The notes under the pieces: generated by a model
The model's input: the letters and a program-made list of their open reading frames with translations, nothing else
Told to the model about the DNA's origin: nothing
Databases searched by the model: none
Program-made: the position numbers and the translations under genes
Source of the DNA: Atherix ibis
Lineage: Eukaryota; Arthropoda; Insecta; Diptera; Athericidae
NCBI GenBank assembly: GCA_958298945.1
Contig: OY282607.1
Span: 52,677,020 to 52,741,019, forward strand
Direction of reading: 5' to 3'
Length of the DNA stretch: 64,000 nt
Part shown: positions 1 through 12,868 of the stretch, one piece after another
Numbering within the stretch: the stretch's first letter is position 1
Layout: each line of letters starts with the position of its first letter

Positions 1-254
1 TTTTAAAGGTGAATTTCGCGTAAGTAAGTGTTTTACTATGTACCGGAATGTATGCCTCATTGAATTGAATGTCTGGTTGTCTATACTGAAAGTAGAGAAT
101 TGCAACGTTGGTAGTTCTGCTCGGTTACGAAGTCGATAATGTTTACCTTTTTTTTTGCATTCCAATTAAATGGACGGTGGTATATGTATATGACTTTGTA
201 CTGTTATTTTTTCTCGAATATTTACGTATAGAGTTTCATTTAATTTATGTCCTA
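1..254. other. Unassigned AT-rich left flank
   Basis: No coding frame, repeat or RNA gene could be recognised. It runs directly into the decayed LINE that follows and may contain its unrecognisable 5' part. Confidence 0.3.
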
Positions 255-1790
255 ATTTTAGGAATTTTTTAAGCCCTCGGAAATTAAAGCTACTATTCTC
301 CGTCTTTTACAATAAAAAAGCGCCTGGTTATGATCCAATAACAGCTCCTATTCTGAAGCAAATATCGCGGAAAGCTTTAGTTTTAATAACATACATTTTT
401 AAAAGTATCTTGCGCACAACCTATTTTCCTATAGTCTGGAAATTTTCTGTTATTAAAATGATTCCTAAGCCAAATAAAACCATTAATTCTCTTTGGAATT
501 CTTACGAATTCTTGGTAAGACTTTTGAAAAACTACTTTCAAATCGACTACTACCCAGTCCTAGTTAATGACAAAATTATTCCTGATCCACCAATTTCGCT
601 TCCGATCTGAACACTCCACTATCCAGTAATGCCATCGCATTGTTGATCACATTGCATCCTCTCTTGAGAGGAAAGAGTATTGCCCAGGAGTATTTTTAGA
701 TATCTCCCAAGCTTTTGATCATGTGTAGCATCCTGGACTCCTCTGGAAGCTCCAAAGCTTTCTTCCTTCAACATACTACCTTACATCCTTTTCTAGCCGG
801 AGTCCTAGTTAATTGTAACATGGAAATGACGTTGGGAGAGAATTCATATCTCTCCCAACGTCATTTCCAAATTACAATTAACTCAGAATACTCGGAAATA
901 CATCCTTTTCTAGCCGGAGTCCCACAAGGCAGTATCCTTGGTCCCATTTTATATAATATTTATACCCATGACATCCCATCTGATGGGATACTATCATTTC
1001 TACTTATGCAGACGATACGGCCATACTTGCTACCCATGCAAATCTTGACATAGCTTCCAACAATTTACCATCCCACATACACAAACTTCAATCCTGGTTT
1101 AAGAGATGGAGAGTGAGGTAAATGAACAGAAGAGTGCTCACATTACTTTCATACTTTGTCAAGGAAAACCTCCCCCTTTATACCTTAATAGCAACATGAT
1201 TCCACAATATGATAAAGTGCGTTATTTGGAACTTTACTTGGACAAGAGATTAACATGAAACCCACATACTAGACTAAAAGGAGTAGAAGCTAACAAACGT
1301 TACCTACAACTTCTTAGAGTACTGGACAAACGCTCGAAACTAACAATCAAACGTAAACTTCTAATCTACAATACAATTTGAAACGTTCCAATTCCTATCG
1401 CGTCCAGGGCTTACAACCCAAGATCCTCCGTAAAATTGTTGATGCCCCCTTTTATGTTCGTAACACCGTAATACATCGTCACCTAAATGTTCCCTTTGTT
1501 CAGGACCTGTTCGTTTCTCGCTATCAAAAATTTCACTTCCGTTTATGCTATCATCATAATCCACTTCTGAGAGGATTGTCCTGTACTGTCCTCCCCGAAA
1601 ACACTCATGGAGACTTAAGAGACAATGGCCTAGAGATTTTCTAGAGGAATCTAACTTCCATTAGTTGGAGAAACGCCGATGAGTGTTTACTTCCACTTCA
1701 TGATGCACAAGATTATTAATTAAAATATTCTGTAAATCTGCTTGTTACAAAACATATGTAGTTGAAGATAAAAAAAATAAAAAAAATTTT
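255..1790 (+). pseudogene. Jockey-clade LINE reverse transcriptase fossil
   Basis: Decayed, 5'-truncated ORF2 of a non-LTR retrotransposon, spread over all three frames. Readable pieces in order: KKAPGYDPIT near 316-345; PIVWKFSVIKMIPKPNK at about 427-477; FLDISQAFDH near 693-722; GVPQGSILGPILYNIYTHD at 916-972; the catalytic TYADD at 1002-1016; YLGLYLDKRLTW around 1225; a C-terminal VDAPFYVRNTVIHRHLNVPFV-like block around 1438-1500. The order and wording match Jockey/X-type RTs of flies (family knowledge). No endonuclease domain is visible. An A-rich tail lies near 1770-1790. Stops, frameshifts and an internal inverted duplication make it non-functional. The clade is fairly secure; the exact family is not. 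Confidence 0.85.
784..922. repeat. Foldback duplication inside the LINE
   Basis: A 22-bp segment (catccttttctagccggagt plus cc) occurs at 784-805 and again at 901-922. Between them is a near-perfect hairpin: arms 807-841 and 849-882 with a 7-bp loop. The RT frame is interrupted between the two direct copies. This is the footprint expected of a template switch or snap-back synthesis event. Confidence 0.85.
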
Positions 1791-2877
1791 GAGCCTTACT
1801 TTTCAGAAGCTTTAATTTTTTGTGTGTTTTTTTTGTGGACATAAAATCTGAAACTTTTTTCAATAAAATCTGAACTCATGAGAAGATAAAAAGAAATTTT
1901 TTGAGAACAATCTTTAAAGAACATGATTTTACGGAATTCAAAAAACGTATTGCATCCCAGGCAGTTCATATTTTTTACTAAAGTACTAAGAAATGAAGAA
2001 TATTTTCTATTTTACTTTATGCAAATCAATTATAAAAATTGTAGAGAATAGGGCCAAGTTAGTTGCCTTGAGGACAATCAGTAATTATCGAAAAAATACT
2101 TGGTAGTGAAAGCTTTTAAAGATAACGAAATAGGTGGAAAGAGGAATAATTCTGTTCTGCAATAAATCCTGGTGACATACGATTACATAAAATGTCCTAT
2201 GTTTTCGTCACTATAATTTGGCTATTTTTTTAAAGTGCACTTATAATAATATTTTATTTGTTTGGATATCTGCTTATGATTATATTTTTAAATTTATTTG
2301 CTTAAACGTTCATTGGATGTTTTTAATGTATTCACTTAAAGATTTAAAAAATATTCCTAAAAAAAATATATTCAAAATAATGTTGTTTGATTATATCCAA
2401 AAGTCCTAAGGTGGTACTTACGATAGCAAGAAATCCAGCTTCTAATGCATTATATCTGAAATGGATTAAAGTATGTATTATTATTAAGAGAAATATTTCT
2501 TTTCGTTTAATATTATGTATAAAATATTTGAATATGAATTTAAAAATTACTGATACGAAAATTCAATAGAAAAAGTAATTTCTTTGGAGTCAAGCGAGTT
2601 TTCTTAGCAAGTATTCAAGGTGTATAGAAATACCTCTTAGTTAATGGTTAAAAAACAAATACACATAGTTGTAAAGTGTGTGGAATTGAAGAATCTTTGG
2701 GCATCTCGTCTGAATAAAAAATTAAAAAAAAAAACCAGTATCAATGGATCAGAAAAGCCCAGTGTTAAAAAATGGGTATGGATAGTTTCAAAAAGAAGAC
2801 TTCAACCTATAACCAAAATTAAATAAAAACAAAATTAATAAAAATTAAAAAAAAATCGAGTCCTAGCCATTCCAAAA
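1791..2877. other. AT-rich DNA, nothing recognised
   Basis: Only short low-complexity open frames occur (for instance near 2218-2569) and none resembles a protein family. No repeat shared with the rest of the window was noticed. Confidence 0.4.
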
Positions 2878-2991
2878 ACTATTTTGTGTTAGTTTGAAAC
2901 CTTTCCGTCTAGATGGCATTGTTTTTTTTTGGTTCTGCCAAATATAACCAATGCCATCTAGACAAAAGGTTTCAAACTAACATAAAATAGT
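2878..2991. repeat. Foldback element or hairpin with ~42-bp arms
   Basis: Left arm 2878-2920 and right arm 2950-2991 are reverse complements with about three differences, separated by a roughly 30-bp T-rich spacer. It has the form of a tiny MITE or foldback unit, about 114 bp in all. No second copy was seen in the window and no clear target duplication was found. Confidence 0.75.
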
Positions 2992-4728
2992 TCATTATTA
3001 ATTGCATTTAGAAGGTATAATTATTTTCGAAAAGTTCAAAAACAGTTCTGGAAAAATGCATGCAACATATCCAATGATAATAATAAGTATTGTTTCGTGA
3101 GGATAACACATCCACTTATTTAAAAGTGTCGTTCAAGAATAGTTGGCAGCACTAAATCTGGCAACCTTTCCTATATCTTCAAACTATGTATAGCTCGATG
3201 TACACAAACGGACAAAGCAAATATAGTGGCTTTTAACGGATATTTTGTACAATTCTTAGAAACTTCTTATATATTATTGTTCTTCTCCAAAAAAAATGAC
3301 CCTCTATAAAAGTAATACTTAATTCCAATGCGCTCTTACTTGTACACCCATCATATATGAATGTATATATTCATTAGAAAAAAACAATTTTCGTCGGCTT
3401 TAATACTAGACATATCCCAGGAGGTGGTAGATCGCGCTCTATTTATTATGTTATAATTGAATCTCATTTGTCTGAAAGTAAATTTTTTCGCTATTAGCTT
3501 CAATAAATTACACATCCCTCAGTTAGTATGCATTCAACAGTGTCCTTATAACAGATTAGCAGTGAGCAAATATTTTTATGTCCCATTCAAAAAACTACAA
3601 CAACTGACACTTGTATTCAATTGATTAAGGACATGCAGAATAAAGGCTAGTAACGTAATTGATATTCGTTTTTTCTACGGTTCATTTATGCCAAATTACA
3701 AAAAATTTCATGCCATTTCATCCTCATCCAAGATTCTTTTTTGTGAAAGAATTATCGTTAGCTATTTTAACTCAATTACTAAAGGAGATATTAATGAAAA
3801 ATTCAATAAAATTTTGAAGTAAATATTAGTTTGCATATACCCAAGTCCTAATAGAATATTATTAAATTTACTAAAAGTAAACTTTCCATCAAACATATTA
3901 TATTTTTTTTTTATTATAATTTTATTATTCTTTAATTAATCAAGCTTTTCTATACAATTCAATAGTATTTACAATTAAATTTTATAATTAAAAATAGACA
4001 AAATTGTAACGAAAAAAAATCATTAAATCATATTTTATTAATGTTATATTAATAAAAATAATAATTTAATAGAATTTATAAATATCTGCAAAAAAAAATA
4101 TTTTAATTCAATTATAAAAACAAAATTTCCGTAGTTTAACGAACATATTTAATATATTGAAGGATACTCTTGTCTGCAAAAGGTTGTCGGTTCTAGATAT
4201 GAGCCTTTATAACAAACTTATGTGAAAGGAGCATGTAAAGAAGTTAAATACTTAAGCCTGGCTTTGGAGTTGTTCAAGCAAATCTAACATAGAGATAATA
4301 CAAAAGTACCAAAACAATGTTTTATATGGTATTGTAAACGGTCCAGAAATAAAGATCTCCAACGTGATTTGCAAATTAATTCGGTTTGTGATGAAATAAA
4401 AATGATTGATTATTTTTTATTTGCGTTAACACGAAAACCCTGAAATGAAAACGATTATTGATCTGATCAAAAAAAGAATCAAACCTTTCGAATTAGCAGA
4501 GCAACAACTGCCAAGACGTCGTTTTAAAAGGACTAAACCTTACGAATTAGCAGAGAAAACAATTCAATTTCTTAATAATAAGTCCTAACGAGATTAAATA
4601 ATTAAAGAAAGAAAAGTCATTAGTCGATAATAACTAAAATCGATACATGACACAATGCAAGGAGGTATTCTTAGTGGGTTAGAGTCCTGCACTATTTTAA
4701 GAAGTTCATTTACCATTGTTGGGAGGGG
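2992..4728. other. AT-rich DNA, nothing recognised
   Basis: Very AT-rich, most extreme at 3890-4140 where T and A runs dominate. Near 4470-4560 a short sequence ending in acgaattagcagag is roughly duplicated. No gene or mobile element was identified. Confidence 0.35.
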
Positions 4729-5010
4729 GGCGAAATTATTGAAAACTAATCGCTAGTATTAGCATGCATGGTATAATGATTAATATAGTTTAAAGAGTTT
4801 AAGTGTCTTCAGCTGTTTTTCGGCATTGCAGACTCTTAAAAATATTTGGGAGTCTTAAAAAGCATATGCGACGACACCCGAAATACTAGGGCTATCACAT
4901 ATGTCCAATTTGTAGTAAATCTGCTTCTTCAAAAGGGATATTGCATGCTTCAGAGCGAACATTTCAAATGCAGTGTTTGCAATTAAGCATTTAAAAAAAG
5001 CACTTATTCT
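4729..5010 (+). pseudogene. C2H2 zinc-finger remnant within a repeat
   Basis: One frame reads FRHCRLLKIFGSLKKHMRRH around 4820-4880, then after a stop YHICPICSKSASSKGILHAS, then ERTFQMQC near 4950-4975, and KKHL after a further stop. This fits decayed zinc-finger repeats: C-x2-C, then an H-x3-H tail (HMRRH), and a linker resembling TGERPF. The first part (4729-4860) is repeated at 8474-8645, so the fingers may belong to a mobile element or a duplicated host gene. At least two in-frame stops and missing Cys/His ligands make it non-functional. The source gene is not identified. Confidence 0.45.
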
Positions 5011-5249
5011 TAAATAACATTTAAACTTATTATTATGTTTATTATTATTATGAAATTAAATTAAAAAAGAATTAAATATACTAACCGAAAAATATGGTAT
5101 AAAATTACTAAAACAAAATTCGCCGGCTATAATATATAATGAACAATTGGTGTTTAACACACAGCCCCTTCTAATGCGGGCAATGCACAACTGACTGTGG
5201 GTTAGAGAGATATCATAACAGCTTACAGAGACCCGCAAGTGGTCCTAAA

Positions 5250-6440
5250 TTTATATTGGCTCAACCTCAGCTGCGTCTCCAATTTACGCGAAAGTAAACC
5301 ATCAGAACTATGGGGGGGGATCATTTCTGCTCTCCGATAAGAGCAGGTTTTGCATTCGAGGTAATGACGGCAGTTTGTACAATAATGATACATTGGAGGC
5401 GGCGGTTATAGTGATGGTCGATAGGGCAAGTGTTGGGGGTGGGTCAGTTAGAAAGGACTGTTAGCTGTGGAAGCATTTACTACCGTCTACGGCGGGGCAT
5501 CCCGCTTGCTGGCTGTTCGGTTATGAATGAAGAGGTGCAGGATCTTAGTTCACGCCAGCGGCGTGTACTGGTCCTGAACAGAATGTATGAAATTTGGCAA
5601 TTTTATGTGAATGGCAGATGGACGCACATGTTCATTTCGGATGTGTGCTTTACATCTGCGTATGGATTTGAATTTGATCTGTACCTTGGGCATTTACTCA
5701 TGGGACATGGCAGTATGAAAGCGTTCCTGTACAGGTGTGGTTTAGCTGGGAAGGCTAGATGCCCTTGTGGGGAGGAGTGTGCCAAGCACCTTCTCAATGA
5801 GTGTGTCCTGTACGGGGATTTGCGTAACCTAGGTGGATGTGGAATCGTGGTGAATGATGAGAGTGTGGATGTTAGTGGAGTGTTAGGTAGGAGAGATTGG
5901 TAAGAATGCCTGAATAGATTTTCCGTGGCACTTTTTGAGAGGAGAGCGAGAATGGTGCGTGGATGACTGTGTGAATGACACGCAAGGTGACTATAACCGG
6001 GTGAAAGACCAAGGTCGATTCCGGTTGTACTTTCGGGTCTTGGCGAACTCAGGTTTCCGAGCTGGCCCAACGGTGCACAAGAATTTACAAGATTCCTTAC
6101 CGTAGCTTAATGAGCGGAGTACAAACCCAAGTACTCTTAAAACAAAAATTGGTACTACGGGAGTCGGGGTGTCCCATGGTGTTGGGGCACACTGTGCCCG
6201 ACAATGGTGCGGCGCTTAGGCAGCAACGTGGTGGCTGTGGTTAATACCTGTATCGCGGGTACGAACTCAGGATCGCTGGTGGGAGATACTGGTAATTATC
6301 TCGGGCACTGGCACTGCTTATGACTGTAGAGGTTTAGATAGTCCTTACCAGTAACAGTTCAAGTAATCAGCTTGTAACTGGTTACTGACTGTAAACTGCC
6401 ACTAATGATGGTGCGTTGATTGAGCGTAACTCAATCCCTA
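5250..6440 (+). pseudogene. 3' end of an R1-clade LINE
   Basis: This stretch is visibly richer in G and C than its flanks. An open frame at 5430-5903 reads RMYEIWQFYVNGRWTHMF, then GHGSMKAFLYRCGL, then the cysteine motif CPCGEECAKHLLNEC. The series RWT, GHG, F-x2-Y-x-R and C-x-C-x5-H-x4-C is the C-terminal signature after the RT domain in R1-type non-LTR elements (family knowledge). The RT and endonuclease domains are absent, so the copy is 5'-truncated. About 500 bp of non-coding sequence after the stop is probably its 3' UTR. The 5' boundary is approximate. An antisense open frame of 155 codons over the same DNA is a shadow. Confidence 0.7.
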
Positions 6441-8473
6441 TGGTCGTAGGTGACTCGTGGTTTTATGTTTAAAGACAAATAAGTCACTTTAAATAATATA
6501 TTATAGCTGTTAGCTGTACAACATGCCATGCCGTATGTCGGCTTATTTAACGATATTTTTTCATTCGTGCAGGATAACGATAGGCTACATATTGTCGAAA
6601 TCCTTCGAGAAAATCTTGCAAACGTCGGAGTCTTCTTAATGTTTACGTGCATAAGTTTTATAAGCTAAAAGCAGAATTCGTTTCAGATTTCTACCATTCA
6701 GAAACTGATAAAATACGTCAGTTCTATATTTGGAATATCTTAAAATTACACGTTATTTCAACGTTTTTGAATGCCATACACCTTGTTTTTCAGTTGTTAT
6801 TAATAGTATCAGAAAAGAAAATTTCAGAGTTGAAAGTGCAAAAGTTATTCATATATTTTTCCATTCATTATGGACGTGATTATTCCTTGATATGTCATTA
6901 AGTTTACTTGTTACTACTGATAGTACAGATATCAATGACTTCGAAAAAAACAAAATTATCATCAAAAAGTGAAAAAAATAAGGAAATTATCTTACTTATT
7001 TCGCCGTGGAAATTATCTTATTTAAGACCTAAGACCTTTTAACAGTTATTCAGATTTCATATCACCTTTTACGGATTTTATTTTTAAAAATAAGAAACCA
7101 TACAAATAATAAATTTCATTTGCATTATTATAACGTGTTTTGTTTGTTAGTATTTTTTTTTATATTGTATTACAAAAAAACCTATAATTAAAATTATATA
7201 CTCGGAACGTAACGTATGAACAGATAAATCCGCATCAGTGTATAATTATTAGTTAACATAAACCTTACGAAATTTTCGTCTAAAACGTTTTACAGTATAA
7301 ACACGCCAAATACTGTATTGTAAACAGAGAGATTCACGACTTCGATAGAGCAAATTACTAATAAGAGTAAAGAGTAAAAGATACAACTCTTAATCGGAAT
7401 TTTTATTTTTAAAAACTTATCTACTTTGAACAATCTTTAAAAAAAAGTGTTATTTTTCCGTCATGTTTTTTGTTTGTTTTTCTTTGAATCTTTCTTTTTT
7501 TATTTCTGTTTTCGTCGTACTTTTATCTGAAAAAGAAAGTTTTCACCTAGGCGGTTAGTTTAACCGGACGTTATAGTGAAATATTGTATATGAAAAGAAA
7601 AAAAAATAAACATTTAAAAATGCACGAAATTTATGAATTAATTTTTATTAATAATTTGATAGATTTTGGGAAAATGGCAACTTTGAGTTTTTCTTTCACT
7701 CTTTGCCTCGGATGACTACAATTACTGACTGCCAAAAAATTTCCCATTTCAACTATGATGAAAATATTTGCTATAAAGATTATTATTACATACTCTATAA
7801 TTTTTGGAATTAATTTCTTTTTTTTATTATTATTTTTGGAAAATTCGTGTTCCAAAAGCAAAAATTGCTAGCGGAAAAAAGTTGTTCAGCTGTCATAACG
7901 ACTAGACGGAACTGACCCAGAAATTATAGAATAACTGAGAAGAAACACCAAGCAAAAATATGTGTCATTTCCTGCTATTTATAGCATAATAATTGGAAGA
8001 AAAAAAATTAAAGTTAAATTAATTTTATGAGTAAGACAAAAACGAAATACAGAAAAAAATGCAACTATAGCTGAATAATGAGAACTAAGTCAATAATTTA
8101 TCGCATGAGTAAGGCGAATTAATGTTTATTCGTTCGGGCAATTCATAATCTTAGGAAAACTTTTATAGGAAGTAGTACGATTGTTAGTTTTAGTTTTAAC
8201 ACAAGTTATATGCATACTCAATTGATAAATAATAAAGAAGAAATAGTAAAGATTTTTTTTTTATTTTAGAATAAATTAAATATAATTTTATTAACCGTAT
8301 TAAGTTGATAAATAATGTTTTTTTAATCAATTTTTTTCTTTATTTTGTTTTAAACTTAAATAAGAAACGTAATTTTCTATTAACTATATACTAGTAATTT
8401 TTCATAAATTTCCAATAATTTAATTTTGAACAAACAATAATCAACTTTAGTTTCTTTTCTCGAAAAATAGCGA
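6441..8473. other. AT-rich DNA, nothing recognised
   Basis: Several frames of 70-85 codons (for example 6647-6901) have low-complexity composition and no family resemblance. No shared repeat was noticed. Confidence 0.35.
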
Positions 8474-8645
8474 AGCGGGGGCGGAATTATTGAAAATTTA
8501 TCATTTATATTATCAAGCATGGTGTAATGATTAAAATTGTTTAAATAGTTAAAATATCTTTAAAGTAGCAAATAATCAATTTACAGCAGTTTTTCGGCAA
8601 TTTAGACTCTTAAAAATATTTGGGAAATCTTGTGAATTGCCTTAA
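8474..8645 (+). repeat. Second copy of the zinc-finger-bearing repeat
   Basis: Matches 4729-4860 with indels: both share gaattattgaaaa-like starts, a catggtataatgattaa-like core, a ttttcggca segment and gactcttaaaaatatttggg. The zinc-finger wording is more degraded here (FRQFRLLKIFGKS). It lies directly upstream of a different repeat that starts near 8668; the two may be parts of one larger family. Confidence 0.6.
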
Positions 8646-8667
8646 AACATGGATGAATTTATTATTA

Positions 8668-9095
8668 TTTTAATTCTTCGAGATATTTCCCAACTGCCTT
8701 TCTTTAAGTTAGTCAAGTGAAATTACTGTCATCCAGCTTAATTAAAAGATTTTATAATAAAATAAATTATTATTTTTGTTAAACTATTAGTAATCCTGTT
8801 CTACAATAGATAAAAAGTCTCCAATCAGAATTACAACTGTGGCATTACTAACTATGCCCTTAGCATATGCGGAGGATCGTTAGGCCCGCTGATATGAAAC
8901 AAACTATTTTCGTCGCTTTTTCCATATTCAGAGCCTTATTATTAATTGAACGATAACGATTTCTATATACAATTACTTGAATCGGTATTGCAACTAATTT
9001 GATCATTTTACATTTGGTGTGAAATATATTCTGTATTGTCCTGATTGAGCAAAAATTATTTTAGTTAACGATGAATAAAAGTTCCTAAAATAGAA
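8668..9095 (+). repeat. Tandem-unit element, short copy
   Basis: Begins with atatttcccaactgcc-like sequence, contains one unit around gtaatcctgttctacaatag, and continues through gttaggcccgctgatatgaa to aataaaagttcc. The same succession, with four internal units instead of one, occupies 12780-14040. It is non-coding. At 9000-9020 it retains the uninterrupted site (gatcattttacatttggtg) where a mariner has inserted in the longer copy. Confidence 0.75.
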
Positions 9096-9360
9096 CCCTT
9101 AGAATATCTAAAATAGGGCCTTTAGAATCCTATAAAAAAATTTTAATGAGAAGAATATTAACCATCTATTTAATTAGAGAGATAATTAGGCATAGAACTG
9201 TATGCCTCGTATCTGACCAATTCATACATCTAAAATGTACGTATATAATTTAATAAAGTATATGAATATCCCACTAATTTCTTCCAATATAGAAATTGTT
9301 CACAAAAACCCATTAAGTAAAGATGCCATATACGAAAATACTCTGCGGTATGGAGGCAAT

Positions 9361-9501
9361 TTCATAAGAAGGAGTAAGTTACACTTTTCTTTTTGCATTT
9401 TAGTATTAATTAAAACGTTATTAACGTAATAACGTTCATAAGAAGGAGTAAGTTACACTTTTCTTTTTGCATTTTAGTATTAATTAAAACGTTATTAACG
9501 T
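9361..9501. repeat. Tandem duplication, 74-bp period
   Basis: The sequence ttcataagaaggagtaagtt and what follows up to gttattaacgt occurs at 9361-9427 and again at 9435-9501 without a visible mismatch. The join carries a short aacgtt repeat. This looks like a recent local duplication. Confidence 0.9.
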
Positions 9502-12500
9502 TTCTTAAGAATACGTAGTGGTTGTGTGTCATCTTTTTATTTATAAATGGGAAAATATCAGTTATATTATTCATGTTTGTTAATTTTTTATCGTTATTTC
9601 TAGTAGTATTTAGACTTAAATGTTGATTCTTAAACATCACAACATCTATGGAAATTTACTAGCTGAATTTCGGAGTCAAGACCTCTCTACGTACTAAGCA
9701 CAGACATCTCCGCATCGCTAAAATAATACTACTAAGCACGATGAGCATAGGGATTTAGGCGTTCAACAGTCCGTGATGAGTTAGTTACAAGTTAATTATT
9801 GCAACGGTTATTGGAGAGACCTATCTCTCATACCTTAGCTGGCACTTGCATTGACTACATCCGGGATTGGTTACCGCATTACTTATTGGAAGTATATAAA
9901 TAATAAAGCATACATAATATTTCTACTGAAACCCCTTCTAAGTTTGACTGAAAACGGTGTCGCGGCACCATGGCACCAATTTTTGATTCAATAGCTGTTC
10001 GCTTAAACTCCACTCTGCTGGCTTCACACGATGCTTTTTTTTAAAAGCATACATATATGTACGTGAACAAGCGTATGTGTCATTTGTTCATGTATCCCGT
10101 CCAGGTGACAAGATAATGCTTTCTCATTGGTTCTCGTTAAATCTAGCAGCAAAAATATTACGAAAAATAGAACCGGTGCTATTTCTGTAACCTTGCTTCG
10201 AAAGTAGTAACGGAACAAGCAGTGACGTAATTTCTAGCACGGTAGTAAGCAAGAAAAGAAGTGAGATATAAATCACGTATGTGAAATATGCTTCAATAAG
10301 GTTTGCTAAAAAAAATATCTGACGCTTATACTGTGCAAACAGAACGTACCAATTTAATTAAACATTTTCGCAAAAATCAATAACATTCGTTCTTTTATAT
10401 CAAATTAAATAATACAAATTTAACTTGCAATTAGGTTGATATAAATAGGCTTAGTGTGATGAAATTTATGTTTTTGGACATTTCACAACTAAATGAATCT
10501 AATAATCTGCTTATGAAACATAAAAGATAATAAAATTTTTGCTGTATATGTTACTTTATTTATTATTTATTGTCTCTAAATGTTTTTAATTTGCTATAAA
10601 ATCTTTAATTGCATATAGAGCAAGATGAATTGAATTAAATATTATTTAGGAAAATAAAATTGATTTGCTCTTCTTGCATATGGGAAAACAATATGCTAAT
10701 GCCGGAAATGAAGCTAAGTTTATAGCAAATAGCGATCAACAATTTATGTGATTCGAGAATACCATTAATCAATAAAGCATAAAGTAAAATTTAAAAAATT
10801 TCAATTTACACTACTATGTAATATAGAAAATTTGTGTTTACAATTACACAAAAATATGTGGAAAGATATTTAAAACACCGTACTTTGTTACAAAGAAGGC
10901 CATATAATAACGAGGATGGAGAAGTAAGTGGTGAAGGTAACATTTTTAATGATATAAAAATTATTGACTAATCCTTTTGAAGAGAAGGCAAATTATTCGA
11001 CTTGAATTAAAATTGGTTAACCGATAAAATTGCACTCGGCATAAACTAGGGCATGTGCTATTTATTTTGTTTTCATTTATATCTTTTAGAAAACACCTGT
11101 TCTTTTTCTAGAATGAATCAGTTTCATTAACAATGAAATTCATGAACGCGTAATCATCATATCTGTTTCTGCTCCACACCAGATACCAGATGGTGCGTGG
11201 TTTAGCGTTATTCCATTTTATTTTTTTTATTTTAATAAGAGAAGCCTTCATTCAAGGCGGCGTGCTCTGTCGCAAGCATCTCTGATATCGTCTCTTTTCT
11301 CAACCAAACGAACGGATTAAATAACATTTCTTATATTTAGTGATGATTTAATTTCTTGAAAAATATTTATTACATTTTTTGTAAACATTAATGTAAGAAA
11401 TATTAAAATTATCTTTATTTTTAAAAAAATGAAAAGAAATTCGATGAGTAATTCTTTTATTTGGATTTTCTTTTAATATTTCGAAAAAATTGAAACTATA
11501 ATAAAAATAACAAATTTTCAAGTTACTAAAATAATTATGTTATGGAAAAATTCACTAATTTATTCGTATTTTTGACAATAGATGTCAGCAAAAAAAAAAA
11601 AAAAATGGTGCGATTTTTGCAATATTCATTCTTTACCATTTCTAATTGATTGCTGTTGAGTTATTCTTTTTCATCTAACTGACTGTTGTTTTATTTGTAC
11701 TAGAAAAAAGTATAACTTTCAAAATATAATAAAAAATCTTGCAGTTTATTTTGTGATTCAATGACTTGGTCTTATTTTGATACAATATTAAAATTAATAA
11801 ATTTAACTTTCACATCATTTCTAACCACACCAATTAAAGAGGGACAACATTTCATTACCCAATGTCTGCACAAAGCTCAGAAAATGATCTGCTATTATTA
11901 CCAATACAAAAATAACTTTTAGTCTATAGTATTATAAACAAAATATAATTTAAAAAAAAAACAATTTTTTGTAGGAAAAGACAATCGGTTCTGATCGGAC
12001 AGAAAAATAAAAGCAATACAGAAAACAAGAAAAAAAAAGTTTTTTTTTTTGCTGACCGAAAAAAAAATTTCTTTTCTTTAATGGAAATTGTTCAACTTTC
12101 CAAAAAATATTTCTTGTCGGATGGGAAAATTCGAAGTGAACAAACAATAGTACGTGATTCAAAAAGAAATAAAAAAACGAAAACAACTGTGCAAATATTA
12201 TTGTATAATGTAGTACTAGTCCTGTAGAGTATTTTGTTTCTGAATGAATGAATGAATTGACCGAATGAATGGATGGATTGTAATTTTTTTTCTTCAAAAA
12301 GATGAAGTTAAATAAACTACTAATAAATTGCTTATTAAAAAAAAAGTAAAATAAATAAAATAGAAAATTGTATGTTTCTTTAGTGAAATTGAAATTTGAG
12401 CTACGCAGTACCTGCTGTTTAAATAAAGACGCTGGCTGCTGTTTATGGGACACTAGTAATATCGAAACTACTGAAAATGAGTTTTGACAATCAATGGTGT

Positions 12501-12779
12501 TCCCATTTGCTGGGAAACAATAGATTCGATTATAGATTGCCAGATAAATAAAATAGATTGTTGTGAATACATATTGTATTTCACCACCATAGATAATATG
12601 TTCACCTTAACACTTTCACGCACCTTCCAGTTAAGTAAGTTAATATCCTGACATCAGGGAGCAGGTACTAAGTATTCACAGGTACTATTTAGTCTACATA
12701 TTATGAAGAAGGGGAGCTTCTCAAAGTTCCTTTTTTTAATCTTGAAAAATCTAAAGTTTTAAACCGTTCTAATGGTTAT
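9502..12779. other. Unassigned DNA
   Basis: Mostly AT-rich. A mildly more complex stretch at 9660-10260 (containing the palindromic ggtgtcgcggcacc) shows no coding frame I can assign. The 167-codon antisense frame at 11950-12453 is a low-complexity Phe/Lys/Ser chance frame. No transposon was recognised. Confidence 0.3.
12241..12280. repeat. Imperfect (GAAT)n microsatellite
   Basis: tgaatgaatgaatgaattga followed by gaatgaatggatggat: about eight imperfect tetranucleotide units. Confidence 0.8.
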
Positions 12780-12868
12780 TATATGTTATTCTTAGAAATA
12801 TTTCCAAATTGCCTTTTTTTAAGTTAGTCCAGTTAAAATTACTGTCATCCAACTTAATTGAAAGATTG

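Noticed and set aside
5998..6025. ggtcgattccgg resembling a tRNA B box
   Set aside because: No A box at proper distance and no cloverleaf arms could be paired; it lies in a LINE 3' UTR.
5603..6070. 155-codon minus-strand frame rich in Ser, Pro and His
   Set aside because: Lies opposite the recognisable R1-like C-terminus and has no family signature; a shadow frame.
11950..12453. 167-codon open frame on the minus strand
   Set aside because: Made of Phe, Lys, Ser and Tyr runs from T-rich and A-rich tracts; no domain and no coding-type codon use.
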